NCBI RefSeq assembly: GCF_014207135.1
Contig: NZ_JACHCC010000002.1
Span: 248,001 to 312,000, forward strand
Length of the DNA stretch: 64,000 nt
Direction of reading: 5' to 3'
Origin: Pedobacter cryoconitis
GTDB taxonomy: Bacteria > Bacteroidota > Bacteroidia > Sphingobacteriales > Sphingobacteriaceae
Part shown: positions 8,769 through 18,800 of the stretch, in pieces
How the letters are laid out: each line of letters opens with the position of its first letter
Position numbering within the stretch: position 1 is the stretch's first letter
Position numbers and translations under genes: made by a program
Notes under the pieces: generated by a model
Database searches by the model: none
What the model was told of the DNA's origin: nothing
What the model saw: the letters and a program-made list of their open reading frames with translations, nothing else

Positions 8769-9569
8769 TTATGCTTTATTATCAGTAATATGATCATGAA
8801 CCTTACTTTTCTTTGGATAATTAAATAGCAGAGAAGAAAGAATGGGCAGGATGAAAATAGCCACTGTAAATAAAGACACAAAAAGATCTGTTTTTTCGCT
8901 TTCAAGAACATCTGCCACCAATGACCCCGGATAAAAATGAGTAAATAAAGAAGAAGTCAGTTTAATCCCTAAAACTCCGATTACGCTAAAGGCAGCAGTT
9001 TCCAGGAACGTGAATTTCTCCATGAGTTTCACAAAAGCCTGTGCGACAAAACGCATGGCCAGTATCCCAATAAATACACCGATATAAATCAGATAAATAT
9101 GGTTGGTGAAAGCTACTGCTGCAAAAACATTATCAATAGAAAAAGCCAGATCCATGATCTCCACCAGAGCTACAGTTGCCCAAAAAGTGCCTATTAACCC
9201 AACAGTTGATCTGTAAAACCAGCTTTTATTCTTGTCTACAACCTCCTCTGTTTCCTTATTGTTTTTCGATCTCTTCTTTCTGAAATAGTCAAAGGCAAGA
9301 TATAAAAGGTACAATCCCCCCAATGGTTTTAACCACCATATTTTCACCAGCCATGCGGCAAGAAACAAACATACCCCCCTGAAAACATAAGCACCGATAA
9401 TACCGTATTTCAACGCTCTTTTACGTTGATCCTTAGGTAAATCCATCACCATAGTGGCTAGTACCGCAGCATTATCCACTGAAAGCAGACTTTCTATGAC
9501 AATTAAATTTAAAATAATCAGTAAGCCTGCCTGGATATCATCTCCCAGGATAGTATGTAAAAATTCCAT
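8769..9569 (-). CDS. TerC family integral membrane protein
   Basis: The protein has 266 residues and about seven membrane helices. It carries the two acidic repeats typical of the TerC family within membrane segments: LLSVDNAAVLA around residues 28-38 and LAFSIDNVFAAVA around residues 141-153. A charged cytoplasmic loop lies at about 98-117. Members of this superfamily have been linked to tellurite resistance and to export of metals, notably manganese, and the paired Asp residues are thought to bind the ion. No ter stress genes are near, so a general metal-homeostasis role is likelier than a tellurite operon. I looked upstream for a manganese riboswitch and did not see one. It is probably transcribed alone. 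Confidence 0.88.
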   Translation of the reverse strand: MEFLHTILGDDIQAGLLIILNLIVIESLLSVDNAAVLATMVMDLPKDQRKRALKYGIIGAYVFRGVCLFLAAWLVKIWWLKPLGGLYLLYLAFDYFRKKRSKNNKETEEVVDKNKSWFYRSTVGLIGTFWATVALVEIMDLAFSIDNVFAAVAFTNHIYLIYIGVFIGILAMRFVAQAFVKLMEKFTFLETAAFSVIGVLGIKLTSSLFTHFYPGSLVADVLESEKTDLFVSLFTVAIFILPILSSLLFNYPKKSKVHDHITDNKA

Positions 9570-9674
9570 GTTCTATAGGTGTGTTTAGCCCGCTAATTTA
9601 CTATTTGTAAATTAATTCCCTGTAGTTTCAGACCGGAATTTCCAAATGGTAATATTTAACCGGAAAAACACCGG

Positions 9675-10595
9675 CTAAAGAAAAGCATCCGCTTCGCGAT
9701 AAGCCTGGATTACCCTTAACTCTCCTTCTTTACCTTTGATCACATTACCATGCTCCATTCCCATCACTCCTTTGTATCCCTTTTGATAGAGATGTTTAAA
9801 CAGGTTTTTATAATTAATCTCCCCGGTTCCAGGTTCATTTCTACCAGGGTTATCGCCAATCTGAAGATAAGCGATTTCATCCCAGCACCGGTCTATATTA
9901 ATCATCAGATTACCTTCTGTACGCTGCATATGGTAAATATCAAAAAGGATTTTACAAGACGGACTATTCACGGCCTTACAAAGACTATAAGTTTCATGTG
10001 TCTGCTGTAAAAACAATTCGGGGGTATCACTCAGGGTTTCCACTACCATAATCAGGTTATGAGGTTCAAAGATTGCTGCCCCTGCCCGCAAAGCATCTAC
10101 AACATGGGCCATCTGAATTCCATAAGGTAACTTACGCTCATAGAAACCAGGGACTACGGTCAGCCATTTTGCATTACATCGTTTCGCTGCTTCTACCGAA
10201 CGCCGGCAGGTTTCTACAAAATGATCTTTAAATTCCTTTTTACCAGTAGTTAAAGAAACCTTCCAGTTATCACCTCCATCTACCACAAACACACCCATCC
10301 TCATTCCCAGCTTTGCGAGCAGATCCCCTATTTTTGTTTGTTCTGCTATCGGGCGTCCTAAAAACCCATTATCCTCTATAGATCTGAACCCCTGATCATA
10401 CATATACTGAATCTGATCCAGAAAACTTTTACCTGCTTGCTGTGCAAACATACCTTCATGTGGTGCATAATCAAGGTTAAATGTTTTTCCGGTCTGAACG
10501 GCTTTGTCTGGAGCCGCAACCGAGCTTACCGCAGATCCTGTCAGTAAAGCGCCAGTTGCAATTGCACTGTTTTTTATAAACTCTATTCTATTCAT
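9675..10595 (-). CDS. Sugar isomerase/epimerase, hydroxypyruvate isomerase-like TIM barrel
   Basis: The protein has 306 residues. It starts with a Tat-like or exported leader (MNRIEFIKNSAIATGALLTG, ending AAPD). The rest matches the xylose-isomerase-like TIM barrel family. Likely metal ligands are Glu186 (MVVET), Asp219 (ILFDIYH) and Glu281 (MGMEHGN). The DIYH and GEINY-type elements recall hydroxypyruvate isomerase. It is the last gene of the minus-strand uptake locus, 30 bases after apbE. It probably isomerises or epimerises a sugar or keto-sugar that the SusC/D pair imports and the Gfo/Idh enzyme oxidises; this is inferred from context and the exact substrate is unknown. Confidence 0.8.
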   Translation of the reverse strand: MNRIEFIKNSAIATGALLTGSAVSSVAAPDKAVQTGKTFNLDYAPHEGMFAQQAGKSFLDQIQYMYDQGFRSIEDNGFLGRPIAEQTKIGDLLAKLGMRMGVFVVDGGDNWKVSLTTGKKEFKDHFVETCRRSVEAAKRCNAKWLTVVPGFYERKLPYGIQMAHVVDALRAGAAIFEPHNLIMVVETLSDTPELFLQQTHETYSLCKAVNSPSCKILFDIYHMQRTEGNLMINIDRCWDEIAYLQIGDNPGRNEPGTGEINYKNLFKHLYQKGYKGVMGMEHGNVIKGKEGELRVIQAYREADAFL

Positions 10596-10625
10596 AATAT
10601 ATATGTTAGAGGTTCTTAGTTAATT

Positions 10626-11636
10626 TTAATTTACAATCATTTTTTTAAATCCACTAGTCAGCGTGTCCGTTACGCTCCCATCTTTACGATGGTAAATAAT
10701 ATAAGCTTCCATACCTTTTCTGGCATTTACAAAAGCAAGAGCTTCTTCAATATCCATTGCCATAACTGCATTATCATAACCATCAGCAGTCAGTGCATCC
10801 TTCGCATAAATAGTCACACTGATCAGCCGGTTGTCCAGAGGATAACCAGTTTTAGGATTAATCAGATGAGATATCTTTTTCCCGCCGTTCTTCAAATACT
10901 TCCTGTAATTTCCGGAAGTAGTTACCGCACCCTCATTAAAGCTGATTACATGTCTGATCTGAGGCTCCGATTGCTCATTTAAAGCAGGTCCTTCAATACC
11001 AATCCTCATGGCCGAGCCATCTGGCTTAGGTCCTTTCATCCTGATTTCTCCACCAATTTCCACTACATAGGACGTGACTCCTTTACTGACCAGATAATTA
11101 GCTACCACATCAACGCTATAGCCCTGGGCAATCCCATTCAGGTCGATGTGTATACCCGGCTTTTTCTTCAGCAGTCTGTTTCCCTTTAGCTCAAGATAGT
11201 TCATTCCCACATTTTGCAACAGCTTCTTAATTTCAGCACTATCAGGAAAGAGATTGATGGGCTTAGGGCCAAAACCCCATGCCTGAACCAGTGGGGCAAC
11301 AGTCACGTCAAACTTACCCTGGGTGTCTTTGAAGATCTCAAATGACTTATTCATGACTGCCACAAAATAAGCATCTATTGATAAACTATCCATTGAGTTA
11401 TTAAACCTACTGATCAGAGAATAAGGCTTATATAAAGACATAGAAGAGTCTATTTTCAGCAAAATACTATCTACCGCAGCCTGGGTTACAACTGGTGATT
11501 CTGCAAAATATTTAATGGAATAATCAGTTCCCTGCGCATAACCATGCAGACTATATTGCTGCTGATCCTTCCCTTTTAAAAAGAAAGAGATCAGCAGTGA
11601 TATAGATACAATGAAAGCTTTATTTATAAAAACCAC
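10626..11636 (-). CDS. apbE: FAD:protein FMN transferase (ApbE)
   Basis: The protein has 336 residues with an N-terminal hydrophobic leader. ApbE motifs appear in order: SLYKPYSLISRFN near residue 67, FDVTVAPLVQAWGFG near 109, IDLNGIAQGYSVD near 164, VEIGGEI near 192, HLINPKTGYPLDN near 257 and TADGYDNAVMAMD near 283. The Asp and Thr of the last motif bind the magnesium ion in this family. ApbE moves FMN from FAD onto a Thr or Ser of a target protein outside the cytoplasm. No obvious flavoprotein target was noticed in the window. It lies 11 bases after the Gfo/Idh gene in the same operon, suggesting that a flavinylated redox protein works with this pathway elsewhere. Confidence 0.88.
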   Translation of the reverse strand: MVFINKAFIVSISLLISFFLKGKDQQQYSLHGYAQGTDYSIKYFAESPVVTQAAVDSILLKIDSSMSLYKPYSLISRFNNSMDSLSIDAYFVAVMNKSFEIFKDTQGKFDVTVAPLVQAWGFGPKPINLFPDSAEIKKLLQNVGMNYLELKGNRLLKKKPGIHIDLNGIAQGYSVDVVANYLVSKGVTSYVVEIGGEIRMKGPKPDGSAMRIGIEGPALNEQSEPQIRHVISFNEGAVTTSGNYRKYLKNGGKKISHLINPKTGYPLDNRLISVTIYAKDALTADGYDNAVMAMDIEEALAFVNARKGMEAYIIYHRKDGSVTDTLTSGFKKMIVN

Positions 11637-11646
11637 AGCAAACTCA

Positions 11647-12966
11647 TTAAATTACTTTGGTTTTTCCTGGCGTAGCTACGGTATATAAACCATTCGCATC
11701 GGGCATAAGCTTTGGATTAGCTGTCCAGCTCAACTGATCCGGAAACAAGCTATTATCAGCTTTTAAAGCCTCATCCCATTTAATGGTCTGCCCCGAATAA
11801 GTAGCATATCTACCTATAATAGCCGTAAAACAGCTTTTCGCCCCACGTTCTGCATCGCTGAATTTGTATTCACCTTTTGAAATCGCAGCAAATAACTCAT
11901 CATGCTCGGTCTGATAGGGGTTCTTATTTCCTTTGGTCGGATGACTGAACAGTTCTTTTCCGCTATGGTCCCAAAGCACACCATGGTTTCCGGCCGATAA
12001 ATAGGTACGTCCTTTAGTTCCCTGAAAGGACTCATCCACCCTGTTTTCTGTTCCTTCAAAATGACGGCACTGACTATAAATAACTGCTCCGTCTGCATAA
12101 GTCAGCTCTACGGCATGGTTATCGTAGATTTCACCATAATCTTTTCCTGTTCTCCATGCCCTGCTCCCGGTACCTTGTACCGAAACAGGATAAGCGCCTT
12201 TAACCCAGTTAGCGATATCAATATTATGAACATGCTGCTCAACAATATGGTCCCCGCACAACCAGTTAAAATAGTACCAGTTGCGCATCTGGTATTCCAT
12301 CTCTGTTTGTTGCGGCTGACGTTTTTTAACCCATACCCCTCCACTGTTCCAGTATACTTGTCCACTATAGATATCACCTATAGCTCCGTCTTGTATTCGT
12401 TTCATAGTTTCTCTGTAATTGGTCTGGTATCTACGCTGTAAACCCACTACCACATTCAGTTTTTTCTGCTTCGCTATTTCAGCTGCAGCCAGCACCCTGC
12501 GAATTCCCGGAGCATCAACCGCTACAGGTTTTTCCATAAACACATGTTTCCCCTGTTTTACTGCTTCTTCAAAGTGCATAGGTCTGAACCCCGGAGGCGT
12601 CACCAGCAAAACTACATCTGCCAGGGCAATCGCTTTCTGATAAGCATCAAATCCGATAAATCTTCGTTCCTTAGGTACATCTACCTTATCTTTGAATTTA
12701 TCAGAGAGTACCTTATAACTATTATCCATTCTGTCCTGGAAAGCATCGGCCATAGCCACCAGTTTGACATTTGCAGTAGTACTCAGCGCCTGAAAGGCAG
12801 CACCAGTCCCCCTGTCTCCGCAACCGATCAGGGCAATTTTAATTGTATCATCTGTCGACGAATGACCGCCGGCAAAAGCAAATTGATTTAACAATACACC
12901 TCCGGCAATCAGTGCTGAAGTTTTGATAAATTCACGGCGTTGATCACGCATTTCTTCATTGTTCAT
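11647..12966 (-). CDS. Gfo/Idh/MocA family oxidoreductase, exported
   Basis: The protein has 439 residues from the ATG at 12964-12966. A longer frame reaching 13041 would overlap the upstream gene and hide the Tat-like leader (RREFIKTSALIAGGVLL), so the inner start is chosen. The NAD(P) Rossmann motif IKIALIGCGDRGTG lies near residue 44 and the catalytic region with MEKPVAVD near residue 150. The family oxidises or reduces sugars, inositols and glycosides at one carbon. An exported member beside SusC/D, ApbE and an isomerase fits periplasmic oxidation of imported sugars, such as keto-sugar formation. Cofactor supply outside the cytoplasm, or a tightly bound cofactor folded before Tat export, is an inference. 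Confidence 0.88.
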   Translation of the reverse strand: MNNEEMRDQRREFIKTSALIAGGVLLNQFAFAGGHSSTDDTIKIALIGCGDRGTGAAFQALSTTANVKLVAMADAFQDRMDNSYKVLSDKFKDKVDVPKERRFIGFDAYQKAIALADVVLLVTPPGFRPMHFEEAVKQGKHVFMEKPVAVDAPGIRRVLAAAEIAKQKKLNVVVGLQRRYQTNYRETMKRIQDGAIGDIYSGQVYWNSGGVWVKKRQPQQTEMEYQMRNWYYFNWLCGDHIVEQHVHNIDIANWVKGAYPVSVQGTGSRAWRTGKDYGEIYDNHAVELTYADGAVIYSQCRHFEGTENRVDESFQGTKGRTYLSAGNHGVLWDHSGKELFSHPTKGNKNPYQTEHDELFAAISKGEYKFSDAERGAKSCFTAIIGRYATYSGQTIKWDEALKADNSLFPDQLSWTANPKLMPDANGLYTVATPGKTKVI

Positions 12967-13003
12967 AGCAATTGGTTTATATTTAGGTTTATTTGGTTGT
13001 TTA

Positions 13004-13963
13004 TTAATAATCAGCAATAACAGGCTGATCGTAGTAGGCATTTATCTCCGCTTTAGAGGGTGTTTTCACTGGCCTGACCAGACGCATCCCAATAAATGGA
13101 GCTTCAGGAAACCACCAGTTACTTTTCGGGATCTGTGGATCCAGTTGTTTCCAGGCCGGATCTGATGCCAGCCGGGCAGCAGAACGCAAATCCTTTGGTA
13201 TATCATCATAAGAACCCCCACGGATTACATGCGCATATAACTTAGCAGGAGCAGCTACAGGATTAATCATTGTTTTTCCCGGCTGACCGGCATAAAAATC
13301 AGGTGCATACTGATCATAGGTCCATTCTCCAACGTTGCCATATAAATCGTATATACCCCACTGATTAGGCTTTTTCTGACCTACCGGATGTGTTTTGCCA
13401 CCACTATTTTCTTTAAACCAGGCATAGTCACCCAAGCTGGCCTCATCCTCTCCAAAAGCATATTCCTGCTGACTTCCAGCCCGACAGGCATACTCCCATT
13501 CTGCTTCAGTTGGCAAGCGATAAAACACTCCAGTCCTGGCATATAACCATTTACAATATTGAATAGCATTATAATGAGTCATGGCCAAAGCCGGATGGTT
13601 TTCCTTCCCCATCCCAAAGGTCATATCCAGATAAGGTTTAGTGGGCCGTGTAACCGCATCTACATTAACAGGTACTGCTCCTATACTATGGGACACTTCA
13701 TAATCTTTATACAGAAAAGGTTCATAGAGGTCCCAGGTCAGTTCATAAGTCCCCATCCAGAAAGCATCCAGTTTCACTTTATGCACCGGTTGTTCATCTG
13801 CTTTTCCCTTTTTACTTCCCATCAGAAACTCTCCGGCAGGTATAGCCTGCATACTGAAGAACAATTTTGTGCCTTCAATTTGTTGTACATACGACTTCTC
13901 CTGAGCGAAAGAAAGAAAATTGCCCATCAGTAGCGGAACGATCATTACTATTTTGAATTTCAT
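13004..13963 (-). CDS. SUMF1 / formylglycine-generating-enzyme-like secreted protein, catalytic cysteines absent
   Basis: The protein has 319 residues with a signal peptide (MKFKIVMIVPLLMGNFLSFAQ). The SUMF1 fold is clear: PAGEFLMGS near residue 42, YRLPTEAEWEYACRAG near 147, GIYDLYGNVGEW near 203, VIRGGSYDD near 246 and GMRLVRP near 292. In true formylglycine-generating enzymes two Cys residues follow the RGGS motif. Here that segment reads RGGSYDDIPKDLRSAARLA with no Cys, so sulfatase activation is unlikely, and no sulfatase gene is seen here. It ends 3 bases from susD and is probably a structural or ligand-binding protein of the locus. The role is inferred. Confidence 0.85.
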   Translation of the reverse strand: MKFKIVMIVPLLMGNFLSFAQEKSYVQQIEGTKLFFSMQAIPAGEFLMGSKKGKADEQPVHKVKLDAFWMGTYELTWDLYEPFLYKDYEVSHSIGAVPVNVDAVTRPTKPYLDMTFGMGKENHPALAMTHYNAIQYCKWLYARTGVFYRLPTEAEWEYACRAGSQQEYAFGEDEASLGDYAWFKENSGGKTHPVGQKKPNQWGIYDLYGNVGEWTYDQYAPDFYAGQPGKTMINPVAAPAKLYAHVIRGGSYDDIPKDLRSAARLASDPAWKQLDPQIPKSNWWFPEAPFIGMRLVRPVKTPSKAEINAYYDQPVIADY

Positions 13964-13965
13964 TT

Positions 13966-15843
13966 TTAGTATCCTGGATTCTGTATCAGTTCTTTGTTTT
14001 TGAAAATTTCATCACGGCTGAATGGCCTGAAATAAGTTTTATCATCCCATTTGCGGCTTTCCTGCGCAGTCTCTGTAACAGGCGTATAAGTATAATTATA
14101 AACCGAAGCGTCATAATGGTAAGGTTCGGACATCGTCTGACCTGATTTAAATTTACCCGTCACTTTAATATAAGTAGTCTGCCGGCCCAGTGTTTCAGCT
14201 GCAATCATCCAGCGACGGGCATCGTGATAACGCTGTTCTTCATAGACCATTTCAATTCTGCGCTCATGACGGTAAACAGTCCTTAAATCGCTCTGTGATG
14301 ATGCCGTAACAGCAGGCATACCGGCACGGAAGCGGATACGGTTTAACCATAACACTGCTTCACCCAGCTGGCCTGTTTCAATACTCGCTTCAATATAATT
14401 CAACACAGCTTCGGTATACCTGAAAAATGGCCAGGGAATAAACTGCGGCATCGATGCGTCTACAATATTCGGATCCGGATCTATAAATTTATGTGTATAG
14501 TAACCTGTCCAGCTTCCATTCCAGTTTTCAATAGAGCCTCCACGTGTATCCAGTCCTTTGAAACTGATTACCTGACCATTCTGGGCCAGATCGTATTCAC
14601 CTGTTTGTATCTGATTGGCGGGATCTACATTACCTGAAACTTTATCACGGGGTTTCCATCCAGCGCCATCATATAATACAGTCGCATAGAAACGGGGATC
14701 GCGGTTTTGATAAGGAGCATTTTTTTGCAGCGGGTTTGTCCAGCTAAACGGAGTTCCGTCAACCATTTCATAATCATCCACCAAAAGACCAATTGGTGTA
14801 TTACCAGCCCAGTTATGATAACCATTTGGCCCATTAAATCTGCCATAGCGCATATCGCTTAAGTCTATAAAATATCTGCCGAAAATCAATTCTGAAACAG
14901 CTGCGGCGTCAATACCAGGGGCTTTACTTTCACCACCCATAGCTACACTTTTATAGTTAATCCGTCCCTGATCAGCAGATTCTGGAGAGCTGAGATTCAG
15001 CTTATAACCTGCCCCCATATTCATTACTGCTTTAGCTGCATCCTGAGCCATTTTCCAGCGCGAATTACGATCACCAGACAGATAGCCAAGGTATTCCGGA
15101 TTAGCATATCCGGCAATAACCGATGATTTAGCTTTAGCAGTAGGTATATCATGCAGATCGCTGGCTGCGTAAAGCAATATTCTTGATTTCAAAGCCAGTG
15201 CAGCCAATGCAGATGTCCGTCCTTTCTGTACAGCCTTCCCCGTAAGCAGTTTAGCTGCATCGTCACAATCTTTAACAATAAAATTCACACATTCCTCGAA
15301 AGTATTCCGCTTCACTGCGAAATCATCATTAAGCGTGTAAACTTTAGTGATCAGTGGCACACCACCCTGAAAACGGACCAACTGGTGATAAAAATAACCT
15401 CTTAGAAAATGTGCTTCACCCAATAACTGATCCTTCACACTCTGATCTGTAATCCCGTTATCTGTGCCAGACAATTTATCTATTGTAATATTACAGGCCC
15501 GGATGCGGTTATACATCTGACTGTAGCCCCAGGTGTCATCTACCCAGCCCAGCGTAGTCGGGTTGATCGTACCAGAATTAATTAAATCTATTCCCCGGTT
15601 AGGGTGAGTAAACAAGGATTCATCCGAAACAGAGGATAACATTTGCTCTGAAAATCCCCCATTGCTTAAACCATTGTAAATCTCTGTGACAAAAGCCCGC
15701 GCTAATGCCGGGTCTTTCCATACCAGATCGGAAGAAATTTTGTCTGGTGGCGTCACAGCCAGGAAGTCTTTCTTGCATCCACTCACACCTAAAGTACACA
15801 AGGCGAGCATAAGTATATATGTATTACTGATTATTCTTTTCAT
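13966..15843 (-). CDS. SusD/RagB-family nutrient-binding lipoprotein
   Basis: The protein has 625 residues. A lipobox (LGVSGC, Cys23) follows a short hydrophobic leader, so the mature protein is lipid-anchored at the cell surface. The typical SusD features are visible: YNRIRACNITIDKL, GEAHFLRGYFYHQLVRFQGGVPLI, the TPR-like helical body, and the C-terminal LNRIRFRAGMP and RHERRIEMVYEEQRYHDARRW segments. SusD proteins act as a lid on the SusC barrel and capture the glycan or other nutrient. It lies 26 bases downstream of the susC gene, as expected. No neighbour reveals the ligand, and no polysaccharide-degrading enzyme is in the locus. Confidence 0.95.
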   Translation of the reverse strand: MKRIISNTYILMLALCTLGVSGCKKDFLAVTPPDKISSDLVWKDPALARAFVTEIYNGLSNGGFSEQMLSSVSDESLFTHPNRGIDLINSGTINPTTLGWVDDTWGYSQMYNRIRACNITIDKLSGTDNGITDQSVKDQLLGEAHFLRGYFYHQLVRFQGGVPLITKVYTLNDDFAVKRNTFEECVNFIVKDCDDAAKLLTGKAVQKGRTSALAALALKSRILLYAASDLHDIPTAKAKSSVIAGYANPEYLGYLSGDRNSRWKMAQDAAKAVMNMGAGYKLNLSSPESADQGRINYKSVAMGGESKAPGIDAAAVSELIFGRYFIDLSDMRYGRFNGPNGYHNWAGNTPIGLLVDDYEMVDGTPFSWTNPLQKNAPYQNRDPRFYATVLYDGAGWKPRDKVSGNVDPANQIQTGEYDLAQNGQVISFKGLDTRGGSIENWNGSWTGYYTHKFIDPDPNIVDASMPQFIPWPFFRYTEAVLNYIEASIETGQLGEAVLWLNRIRFRAGMPAVTASSQSDLRTVYRHERRIEMVYEEQRYHDARRWMIAAETLGRQTTYIKVTGKFKSGQTMSEPYHYDASVYNYTYTPVTETAQESRKWDDKTYFRPFSRDEIFKNKELIQNPGY

Positions 15844-15869
15844 ATCGATGTCTTCTAATGTCTATGAGC

Positions 15870-18800
15870 TTAAAAAGTTACTTTAACACCTGTGTTAATT
15901 ACCCTCGCCTGTGGATAATACTGCGCACTGGAATTGGTAGATTCAGGATCCCAGATACCTATTTTATCAAATGTGAAGAGGTTTAAAGCGTTTACATAAA
16001 CCCTTAATCCGTTTACTCCAGCCTTTTTACACCAGGCAGCAGGCAAAGTATAACCCAGTTCCACATTCTTTAACCTGACGTAGTTATTACTCCGTAGCCA
16101 GTAGGTATTTCTGCCAGCTATATTAAAATCAGTATAATAGGTCTGTCCGCGGTTCGATAAACGGGGAAACTCACTGCTCGGGTTATCAATACTCCAGCGG
16201 TTTTTATAAGACCACTCCAGAAAATTCCCGATATCACCAGATTCAGTCAGCCCTACAATCTGAACGCCTCCGGTAGCCCCCTGGATGAGTGCAGAGAAAT
16301 CGAAGTTTTTATATTGCAGACTCAGGTTAAAACCGCCGGTAAATGTGGGTGTGCTGGTTTTATCCGATCTGATCTGGTCATTACCATCAATCTTACCATC
16401 GCCATTTACATCCATGAATTTCATATCACCAGGTCTGAGTTTACTGGTAAAGGCACTATAATCAATCTTATTGGCATCAATTTCGGCCTGGTCTTTAAAT
16501 ACACCTATATATTGGTAAATCAGGTCTGTACCTGTTGGCATTCCTGTAGACCGCTGCCATGCCGGAGCCCCCGGGGTTTCGTCCCAGAAAACGATCTTAT
16601 TTTTAGAATATCCGCCATTTACGCTCAGTCCATACCCTAATTCTCCGATACGGTCATTATAACTCAGTTTAAATTCAAAACCTTTATTATTCACTTTACC
16701 CAGATTCACTGGTGGCAACTTGTCTGTGATCCCGGAACTACCTGGAATAGAATTACCTCTGCTAATCAGGATTTTGGTTCGTTTATTATAGAAATAATCA
16801 AATTCCAGACTCAGTTTACTATTCAGAAAGGAAGCATCCAGACCAATGTTAGCGTTATTGGCTACTTCCCAGCCAAAATCTAAATTAGGTACACGGTTCT
16901 CTGAAAGGGTCTGGCTATATTGATTATTGATGACATAATTTCCAAAACCCATGGTACTTAAATACTGGTATTCTGCCAGTGCTGAACCGAAATAAGCTTC
17001 AGCTCCCATTTGTCCCCAGGAAGCCCTGATCTTTAAGTTATTGATAAACTTAATATTGTTTTTAAAGAATGGTTCTTCAGATACACGCCATCCAGCTGAA
17101 ACTCCCGGAAAGAATCCAAACCGCTTATCTTCCGGAAAAATATAAGAACCGTCCAGTCTCCATAAAAATTCAGCAATGTATTTCTCTTTATAATTATAAC
17201 CAGCTCTTCCAAAATAACTTAGCCTGGCTCTATTAAATAAATTATTTGGACCATCCGTCGGATTGCCAACCGTCTGTTCTTTATCACTGCCTGCCAGTAA
17301 CTCCTGTAAAGCTGTTGAAAGAAAATATCTCCTGGAAGCAGAGAAACCATCATTCGTAACTTTTTCACGGGTTACCCCGGCCATCAGGTTAAAGGTATGA
17401 TCACCTATTTTTTTATCATAATTAGCCATTCCCATTAAGTTGACAGCTAACTGTGCTCCAGCCGTTTCAGATAAACTTGCATCTGTACGTGGAGACCGGA
17501 CAGTTCCAGTCAGAATAGGCGTTACCCCATCCGCTTCAAAAGACTTTTTGTCCCAGTAATACAATGTCCAGGGCGTTTGCCAATTTTTTTGTCTGCCAGC
17601 AAACTTATCAATAGAAGCCGTACCCGTAATTTTCAATCCTTCAACACCAGGCACTTTAATATCTATTTTACCCGTTGACTGAAAATAATCTCTCCTGTCT
17701 CTGTTATAACCTGTCAGACTTGTGGTAATGACATAAGGGTTGTATCCAAACTCTATATCTGGTCCGGGTAAGCCATTCGGCCATACTTCCTGTTCAGTAG
17801 GTTTACCACGCATCAGCATCCTGAAAATATCACCAGCGCCTACAGTAGGATAATTACGGACTTCTTCTCTTCCTGTTACCCCAAGCGTTAAGGTTACATA
17901 CTTACTTACAGCCGCTTCCAGGTTAATACGCATATCATATTGCTGATAACCCGTGGCCGATTTCTTATAATAACCATCCTGGTCGAGATACCCCAGAGAT
18001 ACCAGGTACTTGATATTTTCCGCTCCGCCGGTAAGCTGTAAATTATGCCTTTGCTGTGGAGACCAGGTTTTCAGGGTAGTCCCGAACCAATCTGTATTGG
18101 GATACCGCAGCGGATCAGAACCATCCCTCAGTTTCTGCATCTCATCGGGACGATAGGCAGCGGTTAACACATTTCCATTATCTGTCCGCTGATACGAACC
18201 TGTACTTTTGAATCCCTGCCAGGCTGCATTCCATTGGGATGAAGGTAAATCGGCACCAAATATGTTCAGCTCATTCAGGATCTCTGCGTACTGCGATGAA
18301 CTAGCCATTTTGGGCGTACGTGTAGGTTGTTGTAACCCATAACCAAAATCATAGGAAAGCTGTGGTTTACCAGATTTACCTTGTTTAGTTGTAATCAGGA
18401 TTACTCCATTGGCTGCACGGGAGCCATATATCGCGGCAGAAGCATCTTTCAGTACAGAAACACTTTCTACATCATTTGGATTAATACGTTCTAAACCACC
18501 TGCCCTGTTTGGGACACCGTCAATCACAATCAATGCATCATTATTACCTAATGAATTTACACCACGGATACGGATGGTCGAACCATCATACCCCGGTTCT
18601 CCACTGGATTGCAATGCGGTTACTCCCGGCAAACGTCCAGCCAGAGAATTAGAAAGGTTGACCGTAGGTGTTTTAGCCAGCTCCGAGCCTTTTACAGAAG
18701 CTACTGCGCCCGATACTACAGCTTTCTTCTGCGTTCCATAACCAACTACGACAATTTCGGAAAGTGCCTGGCTGTTCTCTTTCAGCTTTACATTAATCAC

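Noticed and set aside
12061..12441. Open frames on the plus strand opposite the SusC/D locus genes
   Set aside because: They are antisense shadows of well-supported genes, with unlikely composition and no motifs.
12967..13041. Longer start for the Gfo/Idh gene
   Set aside because: The extra 25 residues overlap the upstream gene and push the Tat-like leader inside the protein; the ATG at 12964-12966 fits better.
13004..13963. True sulfatase-activating enzyme
   Set aside because: The two catalytic cysteines are absent and no sulfatase gene is in the window.
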